64,000 bases of DNA. Origin: Candidatus Zixiibacteriota bacterium. GTDB lineage: Bacteria; Zixibacteria; MSB-5A5; UBA10806; 4484-95. Shown in pieces: positions 42,525 through 50,908 of the stretch; the first letter of the stretch is position 1, and each line of letters opens with the position of its first letter. The translations under genes and the position numbers were made by a program. Location of the stretch: assembly GCA_024231855.1 (NCBI GenBank), contig JAAEQD010000402.1, forward strand, positions 62,001 through 126,000, in the 5' to 3' direction. The notes under the pieces were generated by a model, which ran no database searches, was not told where the DNA came from, and saw nothing but the letters and a program-made list of their open reading frames with translations.

Positions 42525-43685
42525 CTATCCTACGCTTCTCAAGCCATCAACGATTGCCAACCGCGTAGCTCTGAAAATGGGAAACAGTGAAGCTATCAGT
42601 CCGACCATAACAGCGAATATAAACGATAGGGCCAGAGTTAACCCGCTGGCATTAACCACCGTGAAAAAGCCCTGTAGCATCTGGGCTACCGCGCCTAGAA
42701 TCGGGTAAGTAAGGAATATACCCAGGCCGCAGCCTATAATTGCGATAAGAAGTGATTCCCCAAGAATCAAACCAACCAGATGGAAAGGTCTGAAACCGAG
42801 CGTTTTCAGAAGCGCGTACTCGGAAATCCTTTCCCTGGCGCTCATCGCCATGGTATTAACCAGAACCAGCATTATCACGCCTATTATCAAATAACTCATT
42901 ATCCTCATCCCCTTGATTATGGCGTCCATCTGGGCAAGGAAGTTGAGCGTGAAAGCTTTTTCGGTTTCCGATAGTGTCTCGGTTGATGAGTTCTTGAACT
43001 GAGCGTCGATAGCCGAGCTTATAGCAGCCGCGTTGTCGGCATTATCGATTTTGACGGTGTACCAGCCGACACCGCCGGCCATTCCCGGCAGATTCTTCCT
43101 CAAATGCTCGTCAAAAGCGTCCCAGCGAAACATCATCATGGTCTCATCCACACCGGGCTCAACGCCTTCATAGATACCTCGTAAAATAAAATCCCAGTTG
43201 CCGGGGTAGATCATGCTGGTCAAGCGGATAGGATCACCGATCTCCCAGCCGAATCGATTGATCAGCTTCCGGCCGACAATTGCCGAGTTTTTCTCTTTCC
43301 AGAATTCCGCCTCCTGCTCCGGCGGAACCACTAATTCAGAATAAACATCAAGATAGTTTTCCGGTCCGATCGCGATATTAGGGAAGAAATTTCTAGGATC
43401 GTTGTTGTACACTCCGGCAAACCAGTTTGCGTAAACGGCTGTTTCAACCCCCGGTACGCGTTCGATCTTATCCTTATAAGCCAATGGTATATCAAAAATA
43501 TACGAGATCGCGTTTCTTGTTACCAGGCGATCCGACGGGATAACATCGGCCGAGGCAAAAAACGATCCAATTAACGTGCGGATCACGGTGAACGCCACAA
43601 CCGCCACTGCCAGGCCGAAAATCGTCAATAGCGTTCTCAGCTTGTGACGGCCGGTATTTCTGAAAATTAATCTGAATGACCACAT
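42525..43685 (-). CDS. ABC transporter permease, FtsX/MacB type (first)
   Basis: Inner-membrane permease of 386 residues with the MacB topology. One N-terminal helix (LRTLLTIFGLAVAVVAFTVI) is followed by a periplasmic domain (about 45-250) and three C-terminal helices with the coupling motif RERISEYALLKTLGFRPFHL. It starts 3 bases after the ATPase stop. Having two different permeases suggests a heterodimeric transporter, as in LolCE. Confidence 0.9.
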   Translation of the reverse strand: MWSFRLIFRNTGRHKLRTLLTIFGLAVAVVAFTVIRTLIGSFFASADVIPSDRLVTRNAISYIFDIPLAYKDKIERVPGVETAVYANWFAGVYNNDPRNFFPNIAIGPENYLDVYSELVVPPEQEAEFWKEKNSAIVGRKLINRFGWEIGDPIRLTSMIYPGNWDFILRGIYEGVEPGVDETMMMFRWDAFDEHLRKNLPGMAGGVGWYTVKIDNADNAAAISSAIDAQFKNSSTETLSETEKAFTLNFLAQMDAIIKGMRIMSYLIIGVIMLVLVNTMAMSARERISEYALLKTLGFRPFHLVGLILGESLLIAIIGCGLGIFLTYPILGAVAQMLQGFFTVVNASGLTLALSFIFAVMVGLIASLFPIFRATRLAIVDGLRSVG

Positions 43686-43688
43686 GAC

Positions 43689-44363
43689 CTACACCAACTC
43701 GCCTTTATCGAGATGTCTCTCGGTATGAGCTTTTTCGGCCGCCCGCGGATCATGCGTAACCATGATGATTGTTTTTTTAAACTCGGCATTCAGACGAGTC
43801 ATCAGTCCCATAATCTCCTCGGCCGATACTTTATCCAGATCGCCGGTCGGCTCATCGGCTAAAATAAGTGTCGGATCCGTAACCAGCGCCCGGGCTATTG
43901 CTACCCGCTGTTCCTGACCACCTGATAGCTGGCGTGGATAATGTTTCATCCTATCCTCCAACCCAACCACCGATAGGGCCAGTTCAACATGCTTACGCCG
44001 CTCACTTTTTGAAAGTTTTGTTAAAAGAAGCGGTAATTCCACATTCTCATAAGCGGTCAATACCGGAATGAGATTGTAGAATTGGAAAATAAATCCGATA
44101 TTTCGAGACCGCCATCGGGCCAATGCCGATTCACCGAGTGAATTTACCCTGGTATTGCCGATCGTTATATCGCCCCTGTTTGGCTTATCTATACCCGCTA
44201 TAAGATTCAGGAGCGTCGTTTTACCCGAGCCTGATGGTCCCATCAAGGCCAGAAATTCACCCTCGGGAACATCTAAATCGATACTTTCCAGCACCGGTAT
44301 TTCAAGGCTGTCCCGCTTGTAGCTTTTATTAACATTTTGAATTTTAACTAACATTTCGGCCAT
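43689..44363 (-). CDS. ABC transporter ATP-binding protein, LolD/MacB type
   Basis: ATPase of 224 residues, standard for the LolD/MacB group. Walker A is GPSGSGKTT, the Q-loop [21 protein letters not shown], signature [15 protein letters not shown], Walker [13 protein letters not shown] and switch His MVTHDP. It lies between the adaptor gene (15 bases upstream) and two permeases. It energises the complex at the inner face of the cytoplasmic membrane. Confidence 0.95.
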   Translation of the reverse strand: MAEMLVKIQNVNKSYKRDSLEIPVLESIDLDVPEGEFLALMGPSGSGKTTLLNLIAGIDKPNRGDITIGNTRVNSLGESALARWRSRNIGFIFQFYNLIPVLTAYENVELPLLLTKLSKSERRKHVELALSVVGLEDRMKHYPRQLSGGQEQRVAIARALVTDPTLILADEPTGDLDKVSAEEIMGLMTRLNAEFKKTIIMVTHDPRAAEKAHTERHLDKGELV

Positions 44364-44378
44364 ATTAATTCACCCTTT

Positions 44379-45560
44379 TTAATCGATTACCTTAACTTTA
44401 TCTCCTGCCTTTAAGTTAGATGGCGGAGATACTATTACTATTTGTCCGGTCCTGATACCGCTTGTGATTTCAGTTAAATTACCCAGTTTCTTACCGATAA
44501 CCACATCTATTTCCAGGACTTTATCGTTGTTAATCATGTAAACAATTCGACGGTTATCTTTTATTACCAGGGCTTTATTGGGTATAGTTACGGCTGCAAT
44601 ATTGGCTGTAATTGTTTCGCCTGTATCCGCCGAGAAGAAATTAATCCGCGCGCTCATCTCCGGCAATACAAATTTATCGACCTCATCGAACGCTATTTTG
44701 GTCATCACGGTAGCCCGGGAACGATCCGCGGTGGGAACTATTTTCTTAACATATCCTTTATAGCGCTTATCCGGATACGCATCCAGGATAATGTCGCAAT
44801 TTTGGTTAACAATCACTCTCTGAATATTTGATTCCGATACATCGGCTTCGACCTCCAGTGAGCTCATATCGGCCAGGTCGACCAGAGCGCCCCGGGAACT
44901 GGCCGATGACGCCATTGGTGCCACGATTTCCCCGACGTCGGCGTATTTTGTTAAAACCGTACCGTCAAAAGGAGCCCTGATATAAGTATTTTCCAATGAG
45001 ACATTGGCCGCTTTAACAGCCGCAATCGCGTATCTAACTCCGGCTATCGAATTGAGGTGGCCGGCTTCGGCGACTTCGACATAATCCTCGGTAGTCGAAC
45101 CCGTTTCGAGAAGTTGTTTTTGTCGATAATAATTAAGAGCTGCCTCGGTACTACCGGCCCGGGCTTGCGCCAGTTGGGCCTTGGCCATATCCAGAGCCGC
45201 TTGCATATCTTCATTTTCCAGACGGCCGACTACCTGGCCTCTTTTAACTTCATCACCCTCTTCAACTTCCAGATACTCCAGCCGGCCGGTTGCTTTGGAT
45301 GCTACTGCCGCCTGACGCTGGGCTACAACATAGCCGGTGGCGCTTAAAACCGACTGAGCTTGCGTTTGGGTCAAAACGCTGGCCGTGGCTGTTTTTACTT
45401 CGATTGTAGGCGATAGATTGGATAAAATTACCAGCAGTATCGTAATTGCCAGGGCAGGTATTATTATCCATAAAGATAATTTGATATATTTTCCGATCGC
45501 CGCCGGTTCATCGCTATCCCGGCTTATCTTAAGGGCGGACAGGTCCTGTTTACTGTTCAA
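44379..45560 (-). CDS. HlyD/MacA-type periplasmic adaptor protein
   Basis: Membrane-fusion protein of 393 residues. One N-terminal helix (LWIIIPALAITILLVILS) anchors it. A split lipoyl domain (RLEYLEVEEGDEVKRGQVVGRLEN ... NTYIRAPFDGTVLTKYADVGEIV) surrounds a coiled-coil hairpin. Beta-barrel (EADVSESNIQRVIVNQNCDIIL) and membrane-proximal domains (IPNKALVIKDNRRIVYMI) follow. It is the first gene of a five-gene operon with a MacB/Lol-like ABC and dppA. No outer-membrane TolC partner is in the window. Substrate unknown; efflux or envelope lipid/peptide export are both possible. Confidence 0.92.
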   Translation of the reverse strand: MNSKQDLSALKISRDSDEPAAIGKYIKLSLWIIIPALAITILLVILSNLSPTIEVKTATASVLTQTQAQSVLSATGYVVAQRQAAVASKATGRLEYLEVEEGDEVKRGQVVGRLENEDMQAALDMAKAQLAQARAGSTEAALNYYRQKQLLETGSTTEDYVEVAEAGHLNSIAGVRYAIAAVKAANVSLENTYIRAPFDGTVLTKYADVGEIVAPMASSASSRGALVDLADMSSLEVEADVSESNIQRVIVNQNCDIILDAYPDKRYKGYVKKIVPTADRSRATVMTKIAFDEVDKFVLPEMSARINFFSADTGETITANIAAVTIPNKALVIKDNRRIVYMINNDKVLEIDVVIGKKLGNLTEITSGIRTGQIVIVSPPSNLKAGDKVKVID

Positions 45561-45645
45561 TATGTCACCTATGTTTTAAACTTAATTACCTGAATTATTT
45601 CCTACCGGTTTCCTGTTAATCGAAATACACTAATTTTGAACTCCT

Positions 45646-45674
45646 AAAATAGAGCTATTAAGCCGCCATGTCAA
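45646..45674 (-). promoter_or_regulatory. Promoter TTGACA-N17-TATTTT of the adaptor-ABC-dppA operon
   Basis: On the minus strand TTGACA is at 45674-45669 and TATTTT at 45651-45646, with a 17-base spacer, about 85 bases before the adaptor start. Confidence 0.6.
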
Positions 45675-45830
45675 GGCCGTTTTGTTGGAATCCGGGCTGT
45701 ATTGCTTAAAATGTTATTGTTCATTCCGGGCTTTAATTTTATGGCACATTGCCGATAAGTTTGTGTAGAGCATGTTAATAGGATATGCGCCAATGTTTTC
45801 TTATGCCAGAATTCCGAAGGAGGTGATCTA

Positions 45831-46175
45831 ATGGATGAGAGAAGAGCAGCGCCGCGACGACACCTTTATTACTATTCGAGAGTATTTGATGAAAATACTC
45901 AACAGATGGCTGGCCGGTTAGTTGATCTGACCACCAAGGGCATGATGATTGTGAGCGAAAAACCTGTCGATAGCGAAACAACTTTTAAATTTAAATTGTT
46001 CTTGCCTAAAAGCATCGAGGGGAAGAAAACCTTGATAGTTGAAGCGAGAAGCAGATGGTCGAAACAGGCGGTTAATCCCGATCTCTATGATAACGGATTC
46101 CAGCTTTTGAACGTGACACCGGATAGCGCTCAAACAATCCGGAGTTTGATTCAAACGTCCAGCTTCAACTATTGA
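45831..46175 (+). CDS. PilZ domain protein (c-di-GMP receptor)
   Basis: Single-domain protein of 114 residues. The c-di-GMP contacts are present as Arg-rich RRAAPRR at 4-10 (RxxxR) and DLTTKGM near 38-44 (D/NxSxxG, with Thr for Ser). The rest is the PilZ beta-barrel ending YDNGFQLLNV. AAGGAGG with seven bases to the ATG gives a strong start. A second PilZ gene follows after about 107 bases. The target is unknown; motility or polysaccharide are typical. Confidence 0.88.
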   Translation: MDERRAAPRRHLYYYSRVFDENTQQMAGRLVDLTTKGMMIVSEKPVDSETTFKFKLFLPKSIEGKKTLIVEARSRWSKQAVNPDLYDNGFQLLNVTPDSAQTIRSLIQTSSFNY

Positions 46176-46282
46176 GAATATTGGCGATTAATCGCGAAGT
46201 AGAGGATATTCTCGAGTTGCGGCGAAAAACTAATTTGGGGTAGAGAATTTTATCATAAGCCCTGATTAAAAGGTAGAGCGAA

Positions 46283-46675
46283 ATGGAAGAGAACAGAAAA
46301 CAAAAAAGAATGCATGTGATATCTTATTTGAAGGTTCAGGAACAACAAAGCAGTAAGGACCTCGGCCAGGTTGTAAATATGAGCTCGGAAGGTATGGGAT
46401 TATATAGCGACGAGCCTCTTGAATCCGATAGTATGGTGAAACTTAAACTAACTCTGCCTACCGACTCGAATGAAAATTATGAATTGGCTTTTGATGCCCG
46501 CGTTGCCTGGTGCCGGCAATCCGTATTGCCCGGGTATTACGATTCCGGCGTTCAACTGATAGATGTGCCGTCCGATGAATTGGGTATCCTCGAGGAATTT
46601 ATCGAAGCGTCCGCGATCGAAGATCGCTGGCTTATGGCGGATGAGACCGAATCACACTGGCATCGCTCAGAATGA
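46283..46675 (+). CDS. PilZ domain protein (c-di-GMP receptor)
   Basis: A 130-residue PilZ protein related to the preceding one. It has RKQKR at 5-9 (RxxxR), NMSSEGM at about 37-43 (NxSxxG, canonical), and a barrel with ARVAWCRQS and YYDSGVQLI. It has a longer acidic/aromatic C-terminal tail (RWLMADETESHWHRSE). The pair probably arose by duplication and may be co-transcribed. Binding of c-di-GMP is well supported; the output is unknown. Confidence 0.88.
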   Translation: MEENRKQKRMHVISYLKVQEQQSSKDLGQVVNMSSEGMGLYSDEPLESDSMVKLKLTLPTDSNENYELAFDARVAWCRQSVLPGYYDSGVQLIDVPSDELGILEEFIEASAIEDRWLMADETESHWHRSE

Positions 46676-46942
46676 CAACAGTGGCCAGGCCTGTATTATT
46701 ATTGGCACTTATAGTTCGGATAAGAATTGAATAGTTATTAATGCGAATTAAAAGCACTGTTATATTTCGCGTATTTCAGCATGATATTTCATCGATAATG
46801 AATAAATAGCTTCCTTAAAATAAGCACAAAATCCCGCCAAAGCTAACTTGCTATAACTTTCCCTAAAATTTAAAAGGGAATATTTGCCGAAGATGTTTGT
46901 ATATTAATATGAAACGCACGCCGGAATTAATCCGAGAAGCGG

Positions 46943-47488
46943 ATGGAAAACCTTAAAGTGAGAGTAGTTATGATAATGATTAACGCAATGATAAAAATAT
47001 CTGGTAAATCGAAGAAGGCAATACCAGTACCGGTTTTCCTGGCGATACTATTTTTCTTCTGTTCAAGCCTGAGTGTCGCATACGCGGGCAGTACAGGAAC
47101 GATTACAGGAACCGTGATAGATTCCGATGATAAACAGCCCGTTCCCGGTGCTAAGGTCAGAATTATGAATACCAATTTGAGGGCTATGGTCAATGTTGTA
47201 GATGGTTCGTATGAAATCTCCAGTATTCCACCAGGTGAGTATACAATATTGGCTGAATGTTTGGGCTATAATGAATATAAAATTACTGATGTGAATGTAA
47301 TTGCAGGTAGTACAGTTGAAATTAATTACTTATTAAAATCAAAGTGGAAATTCCATGGGCATAAGTGTATTGCCAGCGAACGCCTGGAAATCGACAAGCG
47401 TGAAACCAGTTCGGTTGTCAGAATGAGCACAAAAGAAATAGAATGGTTGCCCGTAACGAATATTCAAGGCATACTCAAAGCCCAGTGA
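46943..47488 (+). CDS. Truncated carboxypeptidase-regulatory-like/plug protein
   Basis: Predicted exported protein of up to 181 residues. A signal region (VFLAILFFFCSSLSVAYAG) is followed by a carboxypeptidase-regulatory-like beta-sandwich (TGTITGTVIDSDDKQPVPGA, SIPPGEYTILAECLGYNEY) and the beginning of a TonB-plug-like segment (STKEIEWLPVTNIQGILKAQ), where it stops. The next gene has the same start and continues for over 500 more residues, so this is a partial copy. The ATG at 46943 lacks a good ribosome site; 46970 (MIMINAM) is an alternative. It may be a decaying duplicate or a small periplasmic protein. Confidence 0.65.
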   Translation: MENLKVRVVMIMINAMIKISGKSKKAIPVPVFLAILFFFCSSLSVAYAGSTGTITGTVIDSDDKQPVPGAKVRIMNTNLRAMVNVVDGSYEISSIPPGEYTILAECLGYNEYKITDVNVIAGSTVEINYLLKSKWKFHGHKCIASERLEIDKRETSSVVRMSTKEIEWLPVTNIQGILKAQ

Positions 47489-47664
47489 GTAATAGCAAAA
47501 ACGGAAAGTAATAGCAAGCCCCTAGAAAAAATATGGGAATAAATTGCAAAATAAATCGTATACGTAATAACAAGCGCTGGTACCGGTTGAACATCAAACT
47601 GAAACATGAGCCACACTTTGAGGGTGAGGATACGGCATAGTTATGCCGAGAGTTGGAGGATGTT

Positions 47665-49779
47665 ATGAGACCGCTTAAATTAGTAACAGTAATAGTTATT
47701 GTGGCCGCAGTAGTATGTCTGCATCTGGCTTTTGCCGGCACCACAGGCAAAATAACCGGAGTTGTACTTGACTCTGAGGATAAACAACCCATACCCGGTT
47801 CTACAGTCAGAATTGACGGCACAACTATGGGAGCCATGGTAGACGTTGTTGATGGTACTTATGAAATACTGAATGTACCGTCAGGGGAGTACACCCTTAT
47901 AGCCGAGTGTATCGGCTATAATGATATGAAGTTTGAGGGTGTAGAGGTTATGGCGGATTGTACCACAGAGATTAGTTTTGAACTGGTTTCCGAGGGATTG
48001 AAGGTGGAAGACATTGTAGTTGAAGCGCAGCGCCCGAAGATTGATAAATTCGAAACCAGTTGCGTCAGCCGTATTGACACCAAGGAAATCGAAGCATTAC
48101 CCGTGACTGATATTCAGGGTATCATCAAAACCCAAACCGGTTTCGTATCGGAAGGCGGAACTCTTCATGCTCGAGGTTCTCGAAAAGGCGGGGTGATTGA
48201 CGGTGTATTACACCGGGATCAAAGCGGCGGCTATAGCGCTGAGAATACCGATAAGAAAGGATCGACGCCGGTATCGAGGTCTTCACTGAAAATGCCGGTA
48301 AATCCCAATCTTCAATTTCGTCCGTCTTATTATGTCCCCGCCGGTTTAAATAACGAAGCCTATGGCGAAATTATAGAAAACGAATTCAGGAATGTTTTCG
48401 ACAATCCGCTGTCGACATTTTCTATCGATGTCGATGCCGCGTCATACAGCAACACGCGGCGGTTTATCATGGATGGATATCTGCCGATTCCCAACGCGGT
48501 GCGAATCGAGGAGATGATAAATTATTTCAATTATGATTATCCCCAACCCGATGATGACGAGCCGTTCGCGATAATAACCGAGCAATCCACTTGTCCTTGG
48601 AACGATAGCCATCGCCTGGTCCATATCGGACTTCAGGGAAGAGAGGTCATCATCGAAAATATGCCCTCGAGCAATTTAGTGTTCTTACTTGATGTATCCG
48701 GATCGATGAGTCCGGCCAATAAACTGCCTCTGCTTAAGTCATCCATGAAATTGCTGGTGGATAAGCTTCGCCCGCAGGATAGGGTGGCAATCGTAGTCTA
48801 CGCCAGCGCGTCCGGTATGGTCTTGGGATCAACGTCGGGCAACCGTAAAAAAGATATTCTCGGCGCGATAGATCGGCTTCGCTCCGGCGGCAGCACCGCC
48901 GGCGGAGCCGGTATCAGCCTGGCCTACGATATTGCCCAAAATAACTTCATAAAAGGCGGCAATAACAGGGTTATCCTGGCTACCGACGGCGATTTCAACG
49001 TGGGTATGACGAATAACGACAGGCTTGTTAAGCTGATCGAGGAGAAAAGCGAGCGAGGAATATTCCTGACCGTTCTTGGGTTCGGCAAAGGAAATCTGAA
49101 AGACGAAAGAATGGAAACATTGGCCGACAAGGGCAACGGCAACTACGCCTATATCGATAATATCCTGGAGGCGAAGAAAGTTCTGGTTAACGAAATGTCG
49201 GGAACCTTGCTAACGATTGCCAAGGATGTCAAGCTTCAGATAGAGTTCAATCCGGTCCTGGTCGAATCTTACAGATTGGTGGGCTACGAGAATCGGATTC
49301 TGGCCAAAGAGGATTTTAACGATGACACGAAAGACGCCGGCGAGCTCGGGGCGGGGCACACGGTAACGGCATTATATGAGATAGTACAGGCCGGCGCTAA
49401 GGAAAATATTACCGGAGTGGATGCTTTGAAATATCAGGCGGTGAGGATTCCCCATTATGTAGATTACAGTACTGAAATGCTGACTGTGAAATTCCGCTAT
49501 AAAGATCCCGATGGGTCAAAAAGCAAGCTGATTGAACACGTGTTGATCGATGATAATAAGGCCCTTAAGCGAACTTCCGACAATTTCAGATTCTCCGCCG
49601 CCGTCGCCGAATTCGGAATGCTTCTCAGAGATTCGAAATTCAAGGCGGACGCTTCGTTTGACCAGGTGTTAAAACTGGCTAAAAAGTCAAAAGGCGAAGA
49701 TGACAACGGTTATCGCGCCGAATTTATCAGATTGGTTGAGACCGCTAAACTGATGACTGAGGAACTAACGGAAAGATGA
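47665..49779 (+). CDS. Exported carboxypeptidase-regulatory + VWA (YfbK-type) protein
   Basis: Predicted exported protein of 704 residues. The signal peptide is LVTVIVIVAAVVCLHLAFAG. A carboxypeptidase-regulatory-like domain (about 30-110) and a short plug-like region (VEAQRPKIDKFETS, LPVTDIQGIIKTQTGF) follow. Then come the VWA N-terminal domain (NPLSTFSIDVDAASYSNTRRF), a VWA domain with MIDAS motif DVSGSMSP and TDGDFNVG, and a C-terminal DUF3520 domain (AKDVKLQIEFNPVLVESYRLVGYENR). This is the YfbK/YfbK-like family of FCB bacteria, function uncertain. GGAGG with six bases to the ATG at 47665 is preferred over a TTG at 47653. It may interact with envelope proteins through MIDAS-bound metal. 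Confidence 0.9.
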   Translation: MRPLKLVTVIVIVAAVVCLHLAFAGTTGKITGVVLDSEDKQPIPGSTVRIDGTTMGAMVDVVDGTYEILNVPSGEYTLIAECIGYNDMKFEGVEVMADCTTEISFELVSEGLKVEDIVVEAQRPKIDKFETSCVSRIDTKEIEALPVTDIQGIIKTQTGFVSEGGTLHARGSRKGGVIDGVLHRDQSGGYSAENTDKKGSTPVSRSSLKMPVNPNLQFRPSYYVPAGLNNEAYGEIIENEFRNVFDNPLSTFSIDVDAASYSNTRRFIMDGYLPIPNAVRIEEMINYFNYDYPQPDDDEPFAIITEQSTCPWNDSHRLVHIGLQGREVIIENMPSSNLVFLLDVSGSMSPANKLPLLKSSMKLLVDKLRPQDRVAIVVYASASGMVLGSTSGNRKKDILGAIDRLRSGGSTAGGAGISLAYDIAQNNFIKGGNNRVILATDGDFNVGMTNNDRLVKLIEEKSERGIFLTVLGFGKGNLKDERMETLADKGNGNYAYIDNILEAKKVLVNEMSGTLLTIAKDVKLQIEFNPVLVESYRLVGYENRILAKEDFNDDTKDAGELGAGHTVTALYEIVQAGAKENITGVDALKYQAVRIPHYVDYSTEMLTVKFRYKDPDGSKSKLIEHVLIDDNKALKRTSDNFRFSAAVAEFGMLLRDSKFKADASFDQVLKLAKKSKGEDDNGYRAEFIRLVETAKLMTEELTER

Positions 49780-49811
49780 TTTAAACATAGAATAGATATT
49801 TCATTGATGCT

Positions 49812-49897
49812 AAGGATTGCTTCGCCGCCTACGCTCCGCGCATTACCAGCTAAGCCCGGGTTAATGCGAATAAATGGCGAGGCAATCCTTTTTATTT
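49812..49897 (+). terminator. Intrinsic terminator after the VWA gene
   Basis: AAGGATTGC (49812-49820) pairs with GCAATCCTT (49882-49890), enclosing an inner CGCATTA../..TTAATGCG hairpin. A T-rich tail TTTTTATTTTT follows. Confidence 0.8.
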
Positions 49898-49973
49898 TTA
49901 CCGGGTTTTTACGCGCATTGTTAATTTCTAGTCTTATATAGAGGTTTACTTGTAAGGAAAGGATTCGGGGAAT

Positions 49974-50897
49974 ATGAATTTAAAATTTAAGGCCGCTCCA
50001 AACCGATACGCGATATTATGCTTACTCATTATAATCATAACCGGAGGTATCGCGAACGGTTCATTCTGGGAACGCCGCCTGAGGAATTTTGATTTTTTCC
50101 CGCAATACCATACCGAGACCGACCTTAAATATTTCACTCTGCACAAAAATGACTATTTCAAAACACGCTATTTCCTTGAAGCCAACACAGACTTCGAATT
50201 TTTCTTATTCAAATACAGAAAAAACCTTTATTCCATATTCTGGTTGAAACTTCAAACTGGTATGGGGCAAACACCGGGTAATGTCGTCTTCGATCCCATG
50301 GATATCAATTTCGGACTACTGCCGGTAGTCGAATACAGATTGCCCAAAATGAATCTTCAATTCGGGCTGGAGCATCACTGTTTTCATGAAATCGACAGGC
50401 AGGAGTTGGAAACGGTTTATTTTAATAAATTATTTTTAGCCGCCGGTTCCGCCAATATGCGACCCATAAAGTACTGGTCAAACCTGGCTGGGCAAGATGG
50501 CTGGACTATGGCGAATCGAGTTTCCTGGTATGCTCAGTGGGGCTATTTCATCAAGGATTTCTTCGGCCTGGTTGATCGGGGCTTGCTCAACGACCAGAAT
50601 TTTAATAATCAGGAACTACTGACAGATTTTCGTTACGCGTTCTATCGTCGTAAAAGCTGGCTTGTAAATTTTAGGGGTCAGACTAAGCTTGGAACATGGC
50701 AGAAAGATACCGACGGCATAACCGACAAAAAAGCCTACTGGCGGCTAGATCTGGGCTTTGAATTCAGTTCCCGGCGCGGCAAAAACGGAGCAATGATCTT
50801 TATAAATTATACTATTGATGATATCCCCCCATATGAAAATATCCCCCGGTTCAGCAAAGACCGTCTTCTTCAAATAGGCGTAAGGTTGTTTAGCTAG
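49974..50897 (+). CDS. Predicted outer-membrane or periplasmic beta-barrel protein
   Basis: Exported protein of 307 residues that I do not assign to a named family. The signal peptide is YAILCLLIIIITGGIANG. The mature part is rich in alternating aromatic/polar strands (DLKYFTLHKNDYFKTRYFLE, MNLQFGLEHHCFHEIDRQE, YWRLDLGFEF), and the last residues IGVRLFS end in the aromatic-x-terminal style of outer-membrane barrels. AAAGGA and GGGG precede the start. It ends 11 bases from the stop of the convergent DUF5916 gene, another likely barrel protein. Confidence 0.7.
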   Translation: MNLKFKAAPNRYAILCLLIIIITGGIANGSFWERRLRNFDFFPQYHTETDLKYFTLHKNDYFKTRYFLEANTDFEFFLFKYRKNLYSIFWLKLQTGMGQTPGNVVFDPMDINFGLLPVVEYRLPKMNLQFGLEHHCFHEIDRQELETVYFNKLFLAAGSANMRPIKYWSNLAGQDGWTMANRVSWYAQWGYFIKDFFGLVDRGLLNDQNFNNQELLTDFRYAFYRRKSWLVNFRGQTKLGTWQKDTDGITDKKAYWRLDLGFEFSSRRGKNGAMIFINYTIDDIPPYENIPRFSKDRLLQIGVRLFS

Positions 50898-50908
50898 ACT
50901 TATTCCGG

